Source of the DNA: Bacillota bacterium | GTDB taxonomy: Bacteria; Bacillota; Clostridia; Acetivibrionales; DSM-1351 | DNA: 32,166 nucleotides | Direction: 5' to 3' | Assembly (NCBI GenBank): GCA_023412275.1 | Contig: JAEYNY010000033.1 | Location: 1-32,166, forward strand | Notes under the pieces: generated by a model | The model's database searches: none | Told to the model about the DNA's origin: nothing | What the model saw: the letters and a program-made list of their open reading frames with translations, nothing else | In this document: positions 16,406 through 23,448 of the stretch, piece by piece | How positions within the stretch are numbered: position 1 is the stretch's first letter | Layout: each line of letters begins with the position of its first letter | Program-made: the position numbers and the translations under genes

Positions 16406-16489
16406 TTAGCATTAATTACTACCTTGAACAATTAATATTAAAATAATAATGGTGAAAAATAAGTAATAAATACTTTGAGGTGATTTCAT

Positions 16490-16891
16490 TTGAAACGTAT
16501 TTTAACTTATTTAGTAGCCATTATGTTATTGCTGCCGGGCTTTATAAACTACAAGGTTTTAAAGAACGAAAGCATAGATGCAGCAAATAGGCAAATCAAC
16601 CTCCAAGCCCAGACTGACGGAGGAATAGAAATTGTTGCAAGAAGACCGTATATAAGACGGGGAGAAATAGGGGTACTTGCAATAAAGGTTGTACCCGGCT
16701 CAAATTGTAGAATTATTGCTTCCTATAAAATCAATGGGAGAGATTATTCTTCTGTAAGAAATTTAGTTGCAGGTAAGGATGGAAATCTTTTATGTACTTG
16801 GAAGGTAGACGAAAAAACGGATACCGGGACATATAATATCGAGATTACCTGCGGTGGAAGCAGGCTTGTAACAACTTACAGTGTGCAATAG
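16490..16891 (+). CDS. Small exported protein with a predicted Ig-like beta domain
   Basis: A 133-residue protein starting with a hydrophobic segment MKRILTYLVAIMLLLPGFI, either a signal peptide or a membrane anchor. Residues about 45-133 are beta-rich (for example GEIGVLAIKVVPGSNCRIIASY and TDTGTYNIEITCGGSRLVTTY), with two or three cysteines, as in bacterial Ig-like or macroglobulin-like domains. I do not recognise a named family. The start is TTG 16490, with GAGGTG (16477-16482) 7 bases before it. The gene is a single unit with a terminator behind it. A cell-surface or envelope role is inferred only. Confidence 0.75.
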   Translation: MKRILTYLVAIMLLLPGFINYKVLKNESIDAANRQINLQAQTDGGIEIVARRPYIRRGEIGVLAIKVVPGSNCRIIASYKINGRDYSSVRNLVAGKDGNLLCTWKVDEKTDTGTYNIEITCGGSRLVTTYSVQ

Positions 16892-16895
16892 TCAA

Positions 16896-16945
16896 AAAAA
16901 GGCATCATACAGCTGATTTTAAACCGGCTTTATGAAGCCTTTTTT
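16896..16945 (+). terminator. Terminator after the exported Ig-like protein gene
   Basis: AAGGC-A-TCATA pairs with TATGA-A-GCCTT (outer stem 16899-16909 with 16931-16941, one mismatch) and an inner AGC/GCT pair, then a T-run. Confidence 0.75.
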
Positions 16946-17014
16946 ATTAGTTTTCCCTAAGTTAAAAAAACTGTATAATTAATATAGACTATAAAAAATA
17001 TTAGGAAGTAAAAT

Positions 17015-17635
17015 ATGAAACTAATAGATTTATCTCGTGATATATTTAACAATATGCCTGTTTATCCCGGAGATGAGGGCGTGAAATTAAAACAATCTCA
17101 TGAATTTTCTCAGGATCAGTATAATAATCATAAGCTTGAAACCGGGATGCATGTCGGAACTCATATTGATGGGGTGATGCACATGACTGATGTTTGCGAA
17201 TATATATGTAACTATCCTCTGGAAAATTTTTATGGCCCCGCTTGCGTAATACATACATCCGGTAAAAGTGTTTTAGAAGCAGAAAGCAGACATTTGGAAG
17301 TTCTGAAAGATAAGAAGATAGTGCTGGTTAATACCGAAATGGATAGATATTATGGACAGGAAACCTATTATAATAATCATCCCGTACTAAGTATGTCATT
17401 TTGCAAAATGCTGGTAAACCATGGAATTAAATTAGTGGGAATGGATGCACCTTCACCTGACAGATTTCCTTTTGAAATACACAAATATTTGCTCGGTAAC
17501 GGTATTTTGCTCCTTGAGAATCTTATCAATCTGGACAAAATCACGGTAGGTTCTGACTTTGAATTAATGGCATTTCCTTTAAAAATTAGGGCTGATTCCT
17601 GTATGGTGAGGGCCGTTGCAAAAATACTTGAATAA
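17015..17635 (+). CDS. Cyclase-family metal-dependent hydrolase (kynurenine formamidase-like)
   Basis: A 206-residue member of the cyclase/KynB family (PF04199), cytosolic zinc- or manganese-dependent amidohydrolases. The metal-binding motif HVGTHIDGVMHM (about 46-57) is intact, and GMDAPSPD follows in the C-terminal half. KynB hydrolyses N-formylkynurenine, but no tryptophan-degradation gene is adjacent, so the substrate may be a different cyclic amide or ester. The ATG follows AGGAAG at 6 to 8 bases. A GIY-YIG gene follows after 33 bases and may be co-transcribed. Confidence 0.84.
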   Translation: MKLIDLSRDIFNNMPVYPGDEGVKLKQSHEFSQDQYNNHKLETGMHVGTHIDGVMHMTDVCEYICNYPLENFYGPACVIHTSGKSVLEAESRHLEVLKDKKIVLVNTEMDRYYGQETYYNNHPVLSMSFCKMLVNHGIKLVGMDAPSPDRFPFEIHKYLLGNGILLLENLINLDKITVGSDFELMAFPLKIRADSCMVRAVAKILE

Positions 17636-17668
17636 ATAATTTAATAATTACATATCAGAGGTGTTTAT

Positions 17669-17923
17669 TTGAAAATGTATTACGTTTATATTTTGGAGTG
17701 TGCTGACAAGACACTTTATACAGGATATACAGATGATATAGAAAAAAGAATTAAAGTTCATAATAGGGGCAAGGGTGCAAAGTATACCAGGGCAAGATTG
17801 CCGGTGACACTTGTGTATTTCGAAGAGGTTGAAACTAAATCTAATGCGTTATCGAGAGAATACAGTATTAAAAAAATGACCAGAAGACAGAAAGAAACAC
17901 TAATTTCAGCGAAAATGAATTAA
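17669..17923 (+). CDS. GIY-YIG nuclease superfamily protein (UPF0213/YhbQ type)
   Basis: An 84-residue single-domain protein with the GIY-YIG core: YYVYILECADKTLYTGYT (about 4-21), the catalytic Arg in EKRIKVHN, and the conserved KGAKYTRARLPVTLVYFEE and SREYSIKKMTR segments. This family may act in DNA repair, but its job is not settled. The start is unclear. TTG 17669 has GAGGTG 5 bases upstream, while ATG 17675 (MYYVYIL) would have an 11-base spacer. A bidirectional terminator follows, shared with tRNA-Lys on the other strand. Confidence 0.9.
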   Translation: MKMYYVYILECADKTLYTGYTDDIEKRIKVHNRGKGAKYTRARLPVTLVYFEEVETKSNALSREYSIKKMTRRQKETLISAKMN

Positions 17924-17941
17924 ATAGAATATTTTCACATA

Positions 17942-17972
17942 AAAAAACCGTTTGATTATTCAAACGGTTTTT
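17942..17972. terminator. Bidirectional terminator between the GIY-YIG gene and tRNA-Lys copy 1
   Basis: A perfect 13-bp stem AAAAAACCGTTTG with its complement (17942-17954 with 17961-17973) around a 6-base loop, with T-runs on both strands. Confidence 0.9.
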
Positions 17973-18048
17973 TGGTGCGCCATCAGGGATTCGAACCCGG
18001 GACACCCTGATTAAGAGTCAGGTGCTCTACCAACTGAGCTAATGGCGC
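17973..18048 (-). tRNA. tRNA-Lys (anticodon CTT), copy 1
   Basis: A complete cloverleaf on the minus strand: acceptor GCGCCAT/ATGGCGC, D-arm AGCTCAGTTGGTAGAGC, anticodon stem CCTGA/TCAGG around CTCTTAA (anticodon CTT, Lys AAG), T-loop GTTCGAATC, discriminator A, CCA encoded. The 76-base gene is identical to copy 2 at 20948-21023. Confidence 0.96.
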
Positions 18049-18090
18049 GTATTTAATATCTAAGGGCTTGCCTCGCCCGAACACTTTTAT

Positions 18091-18119
18091 ATTATAAGAG
18101 CAATAATTAATAATGTCAA
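18091..18119 (-). promoter_or_regulatory. Promoter of tRNA-Lys copy 1
   Basis: On the minus strand TTGACA (18119-18114), 17-base spacer, TATAAT (18096-18091): both boxes are consensus. The promoter region resembles that of copy 2. Confidence 0.92.
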
Positions 18120-18214
18120 CAACAAAATACTTATTTATCTGAAAAAAATGTAGAATCCCAATTATTAATTCTTAGTAACAATATATTCCACTTATACCAC
18201 AATATTTTACAATA

Positions 18215-18682
18215 GATATTTACAAAAGTGTATAATAATGATAATATTCTTTAGTAGAATTATTACGTTAATTTTTCACTTGAGATGAGAAATAGTAGAA
18301 TTGTCTCAAATGAGCTAAACGGTACATTTTATTAGAGTATTGTTTCTGTATTTTTACATTTTCATCTTGGTTATTGTAATTGATGGTTTTTTCTTTCGGA
18401 CACAATTTTTTCCACAAAATAGCAATATTTTACATGAAATATATTTACAAATTTGAATGAAAGTGATATTATGATTTAGGAAAACATATTCATGTTACCT
18501 TACACATAAGAGGTTGATGAAGAATTAACTTCTCCAAATAGATTTTTTAAGGATTTACTAGAATAACAAAAAAATATACAAAATAGCAAAAAAATACAAC
18601 AAATATATTTACAAAATTGTATAAATATGATAACATGATTTAGTAGAGTCATTACGTTAATTACTAACATAGGAGGTGAATA
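18215..18682 (+). repeat. Three diverged promoter/leader units in a gene-free AT-rich stretch
   Basis: Unit A (from 18215), B (from 18440) and C (from 18604) each carry TTTACA, a 17-base spacer ending TGA, and a -10: TAATAT (18242), TATTAT (18467), TAACAT (18631). A and C also share about 25 bases after the -10 (TTTAGTAGA, then ATTACGTTAATT). B and C end in ribosome-binding-site-like sequences (AAGAGG, AGGAGG) but no long gene follows. They may be tandem promoters for the xylanase, or upstream parts of lost paralogous genes. I see no other gene between 18120 and 19040. Confidence 0.6.
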
Positions 18683-18994
18683 GTTTTTTTGATTCATATT
18701 TACTCTACAGGTTATTTTATCTAGAAGTTAATACATCGTCATCTAAGTATTTATCTATATTTTCAACATGTTTTTGCAAAAGTCTACTAAACATATTTAC
18801 TAATTCCCAACTGCACAAAAAATACATTCTTTATATTGCATTTTTGCATCTTATTGTATTGTTACTAATTCCGGGGTTTTATTTATAAAAACTTCTTTTT
18901 AGTGACTTTGCGATGGCTTAATTTTTGTTCTTATTTTTGTGTTTAAGTAAAAAACTTCACAAACAAGGCTGAAAGAAAGATGGTATTCAACTAG

Positions 18995-19008
18995 TATGTA
19001 GGTAAGTA
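18995..19008 (+). repeat. Left arm of a 14-bp inverted repeat flanking the xylanase gene
   Basis: TATGTAGGTAAGTA. Its exact reverse complement lies at 19763-19776, so the gene is bracketed. The arm is in the 5' leader, 32 bases before the ATG. Confidence 0.8.
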
Positions 19009-19040
19009 GTAAAAACTATATTTTTTAGGAGGATTATAGT

Positions 19041-19679
19041 ATGGGTAAGTTTAATAAGAAAGTTTTAGGGCTAATCTTTGCAATTTCAATGAGTGTTACA
19101 AGCATGTTTGCAGGAACTACATATGCAGCAACTGATTACTGGCAGAACTGGACCGATGGTGGCGGAAAAGTAAATGTAACTAATGGATCTGGCGGAAACT
19201 ACAGCGTTAATTGGACTAATTGCGGAAACTTTGTTGTTGGTAAAGGATGGAATTACGGAACAGCAAACAGAGTTTGTAACTACAATGCAGGTGTATTCTC
19301 ACCTTCAGGTAATGGATATTTAAGTTTTTATGGTTGGACAAGAAACTCACTTATTGAATACTATATTGTTGATACATGGGGAACTTACAGACCTACTGGA
19401 ACATACAAGGGTACTGTAACAAGTGACGGTGGTACTTATGACATATATACAACTCAGAGATATAACGCACCTTCCATTGACGGTACTCAGAGTTTTACTC
19501 AGTTCTGGAGCGTTAGACAATCAAAGAGACCAACAGGACAAAACGTTCAGATTAACTTTGCTAACCACGTTAATGCATGGAGAAGCAAAGGAATGAATCT
19601 TGGAAGCAGCTGGTCATATCAAGCATTATGCGTAGAAGGATATCAAAGTAGCGGAAGTGCTAACGTAACAGTTTGGTAA
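19041..19679 (+). CDS. Secreted endo-1,4-beta-xylanase, glycoside hydrolase family 11
   Basis: Cleaves internal bonds of xylan outside the cell. A signal peptide spans residues 1-29, with cleavage expected after TTYA. The mature 183 residues are one GH11 jelly-roll domain. The nucleophile is E106 in NSLIEYYIVDTWG, the acid/base E199 in CVEGYQSSGSA, and the thumb is seen near NAPSIDGTQSFTQFWSVR. There is no dockerin or carbohydrate-binding module, so it would be a free, non-cellulosomal enzyme. The ATG follows AGGAGG (19028-19033) at 7 bases. It lies between the two tRNA-Lys copies. The AT-rich upstream region and the inverted repeats suggest special regulation or transfer, but there is no direct proof. 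Confidence 0.96.
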   Translation: MGKFNKKVLGLIFAISMSVTSMFAGTTYAATDYWQNWTDGGGKVNVTNGSGGNYSVNWTNCGNFVVGKGWNYGTANRVCNYNAGVFSPSGNGYLSFYGWTRNSLIEYYIVDTWGTYRPTGTYKGTVTSDGGTYDIYTTQRYNAPSIDGTQSFTQFWSVRQSKRPTGQNVQINFANHVNAWRSKGMNLGSSWSYQALCVEGYQSSGSANVTVW

Positions 19680-19762
19680 AAAAGGCATAATAAAGAATTT
19701 TTATCAATGGGTAGATAGGGTTAGCCGGTTATATTGCCGGCTGCCTTGTGTATCGTAAAAAA

Positions 19763-19776
19763 TACTTACCTACATA
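19763..19776 (+). repeat. Right arm of the 14-bp inverted repeat flanking the xylanase gene
   Basis: TACTTACCTACATA, the exact reverse complement of 18995-19008. In the xylanase mRNA the 5' and 3' ends could pair through these arms. Confidence 0.8.
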
Positions 19777-19780
19777 TTAA

Positions 19781-19809
19781 TTGAATATTATCTTTCAGTA
19801 GAGTAAAAT
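19781..19809 (+). promoter_or_regulatory. Candidate promoter of the FGE-like lipoprotein gene
   Basis: TTGAAT (19781-19786), 17-base spacer, TAAAAT (19804-19809). It is followed by a leader of about 170 bases. Confidence 0.55.
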
Positions 19810-19810
19810 G

Positions 19811-19975
19811 GAACAAGATCTACGGTTCCTAAAAATTGGAGACAGGCGTATAAGCGTTTTACTCCAGTTAGATAGTCCAAAAGTGTTGGGGCCGTTTTGT
19901 TAGAAGAACGGTCTTTAATTTTACGGGGGGCTAAATTTATAGGACTTTACGGTCTATAATTTTTTATTAATTTAA
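19811..19975 (+). promoter_or_regulatory. Structured 5' leader of unknown class before the lipoprotein gene
   Basis: Successive hairpins are visible: GGAAC/GTTCC (19811-19830), TGGAG/CTCCA (19838-19866), GGCCGTT/AACGGTC (about 19890-19913) followed by TTTAATTTT, and ATAG(G)AC/GTCTAT followed by TTTTTT just before the ribosome binding site. The last two could act as alternative terminators. I could not match the sequence to any known riboswitch class from memory. Confidence 0.4.
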
Positions 19976-19988
19976 AGGAGACAAATCA

Positions 19989-20849
19989 ATGAAAAAACTT
20001 TTAATTTTCCTTTTAATCACAATGATGTTTTCAATTAGCGCGTGTTCTCAAGAAAAACCCAGTGCGCAAGAAAATCTTAATAAGTCTGATAATTTAGTAT
20101 TAGTCAAAGGTGGATTTGATAAGAATAATAAGTCCAACCTCTATGACAAAAAGGTAAAAATTTCTGATTTTTATATTGGCAAATATGAAGTAACACAGAA
20201 AGAATGGAATGAGATAATGGAAAGCAATCCGTCTCAATACAAAGGTGATAATTTACCGGTAGAAATGGTAAACTGGTATGAATGTATTGAATACTGCAAT
20301 AAAAGAAGTATAAAAGAAGGGTTGGATCCATATTACAACATAGACAAAGATAAAAAAGACCCAAACAATACAAGCGAATTAGATGATATAAAATGGACAG
20401 TAACTATCAATTCAAAAGCTAACGGTTATAGATTACCTACAGAGGTAGAGTGGGAATATGCTGCAGGCGGAGGTCAGGAAAGTAAAAATTATACATACAG
20501 CGGAAGTAATAATGTAGATGACGTAGCATGGTATTGGATAAACTCAGGTGATAAAAAACTAGACGGAGAGTGGCGTTGGGAAAAGATTGAAAGTAATAAG
20601 AACCAAACAAAAGCTATTGGTTTAAAGAAACCGAACGAATTGGGACTTTATGACATGTCAGGTAATGTTAGAGAATGGTGTTGGAACTGGTACGGAGACG
20701 CTCTGGAAAGCACAAATGGCTCTCTAAGGTGTTGGAGAGGTGGATGTTGGCTCAGTGATGATACGGCCTGTAAATTCTCATACAGAGGGAAATTTGATCC
20801 AAATGGCAAGGGATATGATCAAGGTTTCCGTGTATGCCGTAACAAGTAA
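19989..20849 (+). CDS. Lipoprotein with formylglycine-generating-enzyme (SUMF1/FGE-sulfatase) domain
   Basis: A 286-residue lipoprotein. The signal MKKLLIFLLITMMFSISAC has a lipobox, with lipidated C19. Residues about 33-285 form an FGE-sulfatase (PF03781) domain: YIGKYEVTQKEWNEIM, YRLPTEVEWEYAAGGG, LYDMSGNVREWCWNWYG, CWRGGCW and GFRVCR. In true FGE two cysteines catalyse formylglycine formation. Here one may remain (TACKFSYR), while the other seems to be Ser in LSDDT, so it may be a binding protein or a different enzyme. No sulfatase is adjacent. The ATG follows AAAGGAG. It sits next to the xylanase, and a role at the cell surface is inferred. Confidence 0.85.
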   Translation: MKKLLIFLLITMMFSISACSQEKPSAQENLNKSDNLVLVKGGFDKNNKSNLYDKKVKISDFYIGKYEVTQKEWNEIMESNPSQYKGDNLPVEMVNWYECIEYCNKRSIKEGLDPYYNIDKDKKDPNNTSELDDIKWTVTINSKANGYRLPTEVEWEYAAGGGQESKNYTYSGSNNVDDVAWYWINSGDKKLDGEWRWEKIESNKNQTKAIGLKKPNELGLYDMSGNVREWCWNWYGDALESTNGSLRCWRGGCWLSDDTACKFSYRGKFDPNGKGYDQGFRVCRNK

Positions 20850-20860
20850 TCAGAAAACAA

Positions 20861-20889
20861 ATAGAGAGCTGAAAAGCTCTCTATTTTTA
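20861..20889 (+). terminator. Terminator after the FGE-like lipoprotein
   Basis: A perfect 10-bp stem ATAGAGAGCT/AGCTCTCTAT (20861-20870 with 20875-20884), loop GAAA, then TTTTT. Confidence 0.92.
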
Positions 20890-20913
20890 TGACTTAGGTG
20901 ATTTAGACCAAAT

Positions 20914-20945
20914 AAAAACCGCCTACTTTATGTAAGCGGTTTTTA
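20914..20945 (-). terminator. Terminator of tRNA-Lys copy 2
   Basis: AAAAACCGC pairs with GCGGTTTTT, extended by TAC/GTA after a single mismatch. On the minus strand the stem ends in a T-rich run downstream of the tRNA. The sequence is unlike the terminator of copy 1. Confidence 0.85.
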
Positions 20946-20947
20946 TT

Positions 20948-21023
20948 TGGTGCGCCATCAGGGATTCGAACCCGGGACACCCTGATTAAGAGTCAGGTGC
21001 TCTACCAACTGAGCTAATGGCGC
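20948..21023 (-). tRNA. tRNA-Lys (anticodon CTT), copy 2
   Basis: Identical over all 76 bases to copy 1 (17973-18048), with encoded CCA. Similarity continues upstream into the promoter region, so the whole tRNA unit has been duplicated, about 2.97 kb apart. Confidence 0.96.
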
Positions 21024-21060
21024 ATATTTAATTAAGAACTTGCCGTCCGAACACTTTTAC

Positions 21061-21089
21061 ATTATAAGAGTTGTTATTATTATTGTCAA
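21061..21089 (-). promoter_or_regulatory. Promoter of tRNA-Lys copy 2
   Basis: On the minus strand TTGACA (21089-21084), 17-base spacer, TATAAT (21066-21061). It is the counterpart of the copy 1 promoter. Confidence 0.92.
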
Positions 21090-21262
21090 CACTTAATTTC
21101 GAAAAAATATTATAAAAATTTTCAATTAAATTTACAGCATTTTTTACTAATATTTATATATTATGATATTTTTTATAATATTTATTGTAGGAAAAAAAGA
21201 TATTAGGTAGAATATACTATAGTGTAAAAATATTCACCTGCTATTTGCGGGATTATTTATGA

Positions 21263-22450
21263 TTGGACAAAAACATGAGAAGCTATAAACATAATTCTGT
21301 ACAGATGAATGATATAATTACAAAAACAGTAAAATCTCTTGAATCAGGCAAAAATGAGATTATTGAAATTGCTGAGAATTCAAGAAAGGAATGCAAAAGA
21401 CTTGAAGATGAATTGGTAACATTAAAACATCAGGTCTTTGAACTTGTCAGTGTAATCGAAAATCTGGAGCATGACCTTAAACTAAGTAAAAAGAAGCTAT
21501 ATGATGTTAATAAGGAATTTAACAGGCATAGCCAGAACGAGCTTGCTAAGGCTTACCAGACAGCGGACAATATAAGGGTTGAACTTGCAGTAAGGCGTGA
21601 ACAGGAGACTTTTCTCATAAGAAGAAGAAACGATCTTGAATTAAGAATAAAGGATTGTATAAAAACCCTGGAAAGGGCAGATAGCCTCATAGGACATGTA
21701 GGTATTGCGTTGGACTATCTTAGCGGAGATCTGCAAAATGCAGGAGAGCAGTTGGATAATTTGCAGCAGAGGCAGTTCCTCGGTATTAAGATTATAGAGG
21801 CTCAGGAAGAAGAACGCAAAAGAGTAGCCAGAGAAATTCATGATGGCCCTGCACAATCAATGTCAAATATCGTTATTAAAGCTGAGATTTGTGAACGTCT
21901 GTTGGATAAGGATATTGACGAAGCAAGAAAAGAATTGCAGAACCTTAAAAAGGTTATGAGGGACAGTCTTCAGGAGGTCAGAAAGATAATTTATAACCTG
22001 AGGCCAATGGCTCTTGATGATTTAGGCTTATTACCGACTTTAGAGCGTTATGTAATTTCATTCAAAGAAGAAACAGGAATAGATGTTCAGCTCAGATCCA
22101 TAGCAATTAATGAAGAAATTAAACCTGTCATATCTCTTGCTGTATTCAGAATTGTACAGGAATCTTTGAACAATGTACTAAAACACGCACAAGCGAAAAG
22201 AGTTTCAATTCTATTAGAACATGTCAACCAAAAATTAAGTATTATTATTGCTGATAATGGTGTTGGATTTAACACTGAAGATGTTAAAATAATAGAGCCT
22301 GAAAGTACTGGCGGATTTGGCCTTTTTAGCATGAAAGAGAGGGTAGCCCTGCTTGAAGGAGAGGTGGATATAGTATCACAGGTAGGAGTAGGAACGAAAA
22401 TTACGATTCATATACCATTACTGGATGAAGGGGAGGACTCTCAGAAATGA
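21263..22450 (+). CDS. degS: Sensor histidine kinase, DegS type
   Basis: A cytosolic kinase of 395 residues without membrane spans. Residues about 25-170 form a long coiled-coil sensor region, as in DegS. The HisKA_3 dimerisation domain carries the phospho-acceptor H193 in REIHDGPAQSMSN, and the C-terminal ATPase domain has QESLNNVLKHAQA (N-box), DNGVGF and GGFGLFSMKERV. It should phosphorylate the DegU-like regulator encoded next; the genes overlap by 4 bases (ATGA). The start is uncertain. TTG 21263 was kept, but ATG 21275 is equally possible because neither has a strong ribosome binding site. Confidence 0.92.
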   Translation: MDKNMRSYKHNSVQMNDIITKTVKSLESGKNEIIEIAENSRKECKRLEDELVTLKHQVFELVSVIENLEHDLKLSKKKLYDVNKEFNRHSQNELAKAYQTADNIRVELAVRREQETFLIRRRNDLELRIKDCIKTLERADSLIGHVGIALDYLSGDLQNAGEQLDNLQQRQFLGIKIIEAQEEERKRVAREIHDGPAQSMSNIVIKAEICERLLDKDIDEARKELQNLKKVMRDSLQEVRKIIYNLRPMALDDLGLLPTLERYVISFKEETGIDVQLRSIAINEEIKPVISLAVFRIVQESLNNVLKHAQAKRVSILLEHVNQKLSIIIADNGVGFNTEDVKIIEPESTGGFGLFSMKERVALLEGEVDIVSQVGVGTKITIHIPLLDEGEDSQK

Positions 22451-23097
22451 ATAAAATTAGGGTAATGATTGCGGACGACCATGCTATGGTTAGACAAGGA
22501 TTAAAAACTATCCTCGAATTGGAGGAGGATATTTGCGTGGTTTCGCAGGCTTCGAATGGTGAGGAAGCAGTTGCCATGTCCAAAAAGATAAGGCCTGATA
22601 TTATCCTGATGGATATAAATATGCCTGTTGTAAATGGTCTTCAGGCCATTAAAATGTTGAAAGATGAGCCTGTAAATTATAAAATAATTGTATTGACTCT
22701 TCATCAGGACAGAGAATATCTATTTAAGACGTTACAGCTTGGATGTGAGGGTTATGTTTTAAAGGATGCAGAATCATCAGTGTTGATTGAGGCAATTAGA
22801 AGTGTTTACCGTGACCAAACATACATACAGCCTAATATGACTGGCGAGCTTGTAAAGGAATTTAACAGAGTAACATTGTATGAACAGGATAAATCTATTG
22901 TAAACAATCTGACCAATCGTGAAGTGGAAGTTTTAAAACTTATAGCTGAGGGAATGATTAACAAAGAAATTGCTAAAACCCTTTATATAAGCGAAAAGAC
23001 CGTTAAAAATCATATATCTAATATATTCAAAAAGCTGGATGTGAATGATAGAACACAGGCAGCAATTTACGCATTTAAACATAACATAAAAGTATAA
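22447..23097 (+). CDS. degU: Response regulator, NarL/DegU type
   Basis: A 216-residue transcription factor with an N-terminal receiver domain (acidic pair D10 and D11, phospho-acceptor D56 in ILMDINMP, then the switch Thr in IIVLTLHQ and the Lys in GYVLKDAE) and a C-terminal LuxR-type helix-turn-helix (LTNREVEVLKLIAEGMINKE, about 154-173). The start overlaps the kinase stop as ATGA, with GGGGAGG upstream inside degS. In Bacillus DegU controls secreted enzymes and motility. Here a link to the nearby xylanase is tempting but unproven. Confidence 0.94.
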   Translation: MNKIRVMIADDHAMVRQGLKTILELEEDICVVSQASNGEEAVAMSKKIRPDIILMDINMPVVNGLQAIKMLKDEPVNYKIIVLTLHQDREYLFKTLQLGCEGYVLKDAESSVLIEAIRSVYRDQTYIQPNMTGELVKEFNRVTLYEQDKSIVNNLTNREVEVLKLIAEGMINKEIAKTLYISEKTVKNHISNIFKKLDVNDRTQAAIYAFKHNIKV

Positions 23098-23103
23098 AAA
23101 GTA

Positions 23104-23133
23104 TTGACACTTAGTTTGCCGACATAGTATTAT
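23104..23133 (+). promoter_or_regulatory. Promoter of the T-box/acyl-CoA synthetase transcript
   Basis: TTGACA (23104-23109), 18-base spacer, TATTAT (23128-23133), right after the degU stop. The second T-box at the window end has the same layout. Confidence 0.8.
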
Positions 23134-23156
23134 ATTAATAATTTCCAATAAAAACA

Positions 23157-23400
23157 GTGCAGTGAATGGGAATAGTAAACCGTACATAAGTCAGTAGAGA
23201 GCTGTCGGTTGGTGCAAGACAGCGGCTTTGAAGGTTGAAGCTCGCCCTGGAGCATTTTTAGCTGAAATAAGTAGGCTAAAACGGTTTTCACCGTTATATG
23301 ATTTAAAGAGAATTTCTTTTAAAAAGGAATTAACTTGAGTGGTACCGCGGAAACATAGCTTTTCGTCTCATGATTACGAGACGAAAGGCTTTTTATTTTT
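23157..23400 (+). promoter_or_regulatory. T-box riboswitch leader (tRNA-sensing)
   Basis: Hallmarks in order: AGTA of the specifier-loop region (23174-23177), AGAGAGC (23196-23202), the apical stem GCTGTC/GACAGC with GGTTGGTGCAA loop, GCCCTGGAGC, and the T-box GTGGTACCGCGG (23339-23350). A 13-bp terminator follows at 23357-23390, ending in a T-run. The TGGT bulge would match a tRNA with discriminator A, arguing against tRNA-Gly. The specifier codon in 23224-23240 cannot be fixed by eye. Uncharged tRNA would allow read-through into the acyl-CoA synthetase gene. Confidence 0.93.
23357..23400 (+). terminator. T-box-controlled intrinsic terminator
   Basis: AGCTTTTCGTCTC pairs with GAGACGAAAGGCT (one G-T pair) around an 8-base loop, followed by a T-rich run. 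It is the attenuator of the T-box leader. Confidence 0.9.
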
Positions 23401-23448
23401 TTAAACATTTTATGAATATGGTTACAATTTAACTTGGAGGTGTTGGTT

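Larger units (their letters stand above)
19680..19988 (+). other. 309-base intergenic region between the xylanase and the lipoprotein
   Basis: After the xylanase stop there is a hairpin AGCCGG/CCGGCT (19723-19742) without a good T-run, then the right arm of the inverted repeat (19763-19776), a promoter (19781-19809) and a structured leader before the lipoprotein ATG. No protein-coding frame is supported here. Confidence 0.6.

Noticed and set aside
18689..18724. An 11-codon frame after AGGAGG that could be a leader peptide
   Set aside because: The spacer of 12 bases is long and no attenuator structure is evident.
18676..18888. A 70-residue open frame starting at GTG within AGGAGGTG
   Set aside because: The start overlaps its own ribosome binding site, the composition is AT-driven with random hydrophobic runs, and the stretch lies among repeat units. 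It is more likely a chance frame after a promoter relic.
17973..21023. Integrase- or transposon-mediated island between the tRNA-Lys genes
   Set aside because: No integrase, transposase or insertion-sequence ends are found, so only a duplicated tRNA unit with cargo can be claimed.
23224..23240. Naming the amino acid of the first T-box from codons such as AAG, GGT, GTT or TTT
   Set aside because: Several triplets fit depending on how the specifier loop is drawn. The TGGT bulge only argues against tRNA-Gly. A fold and tRNA test would be needed.
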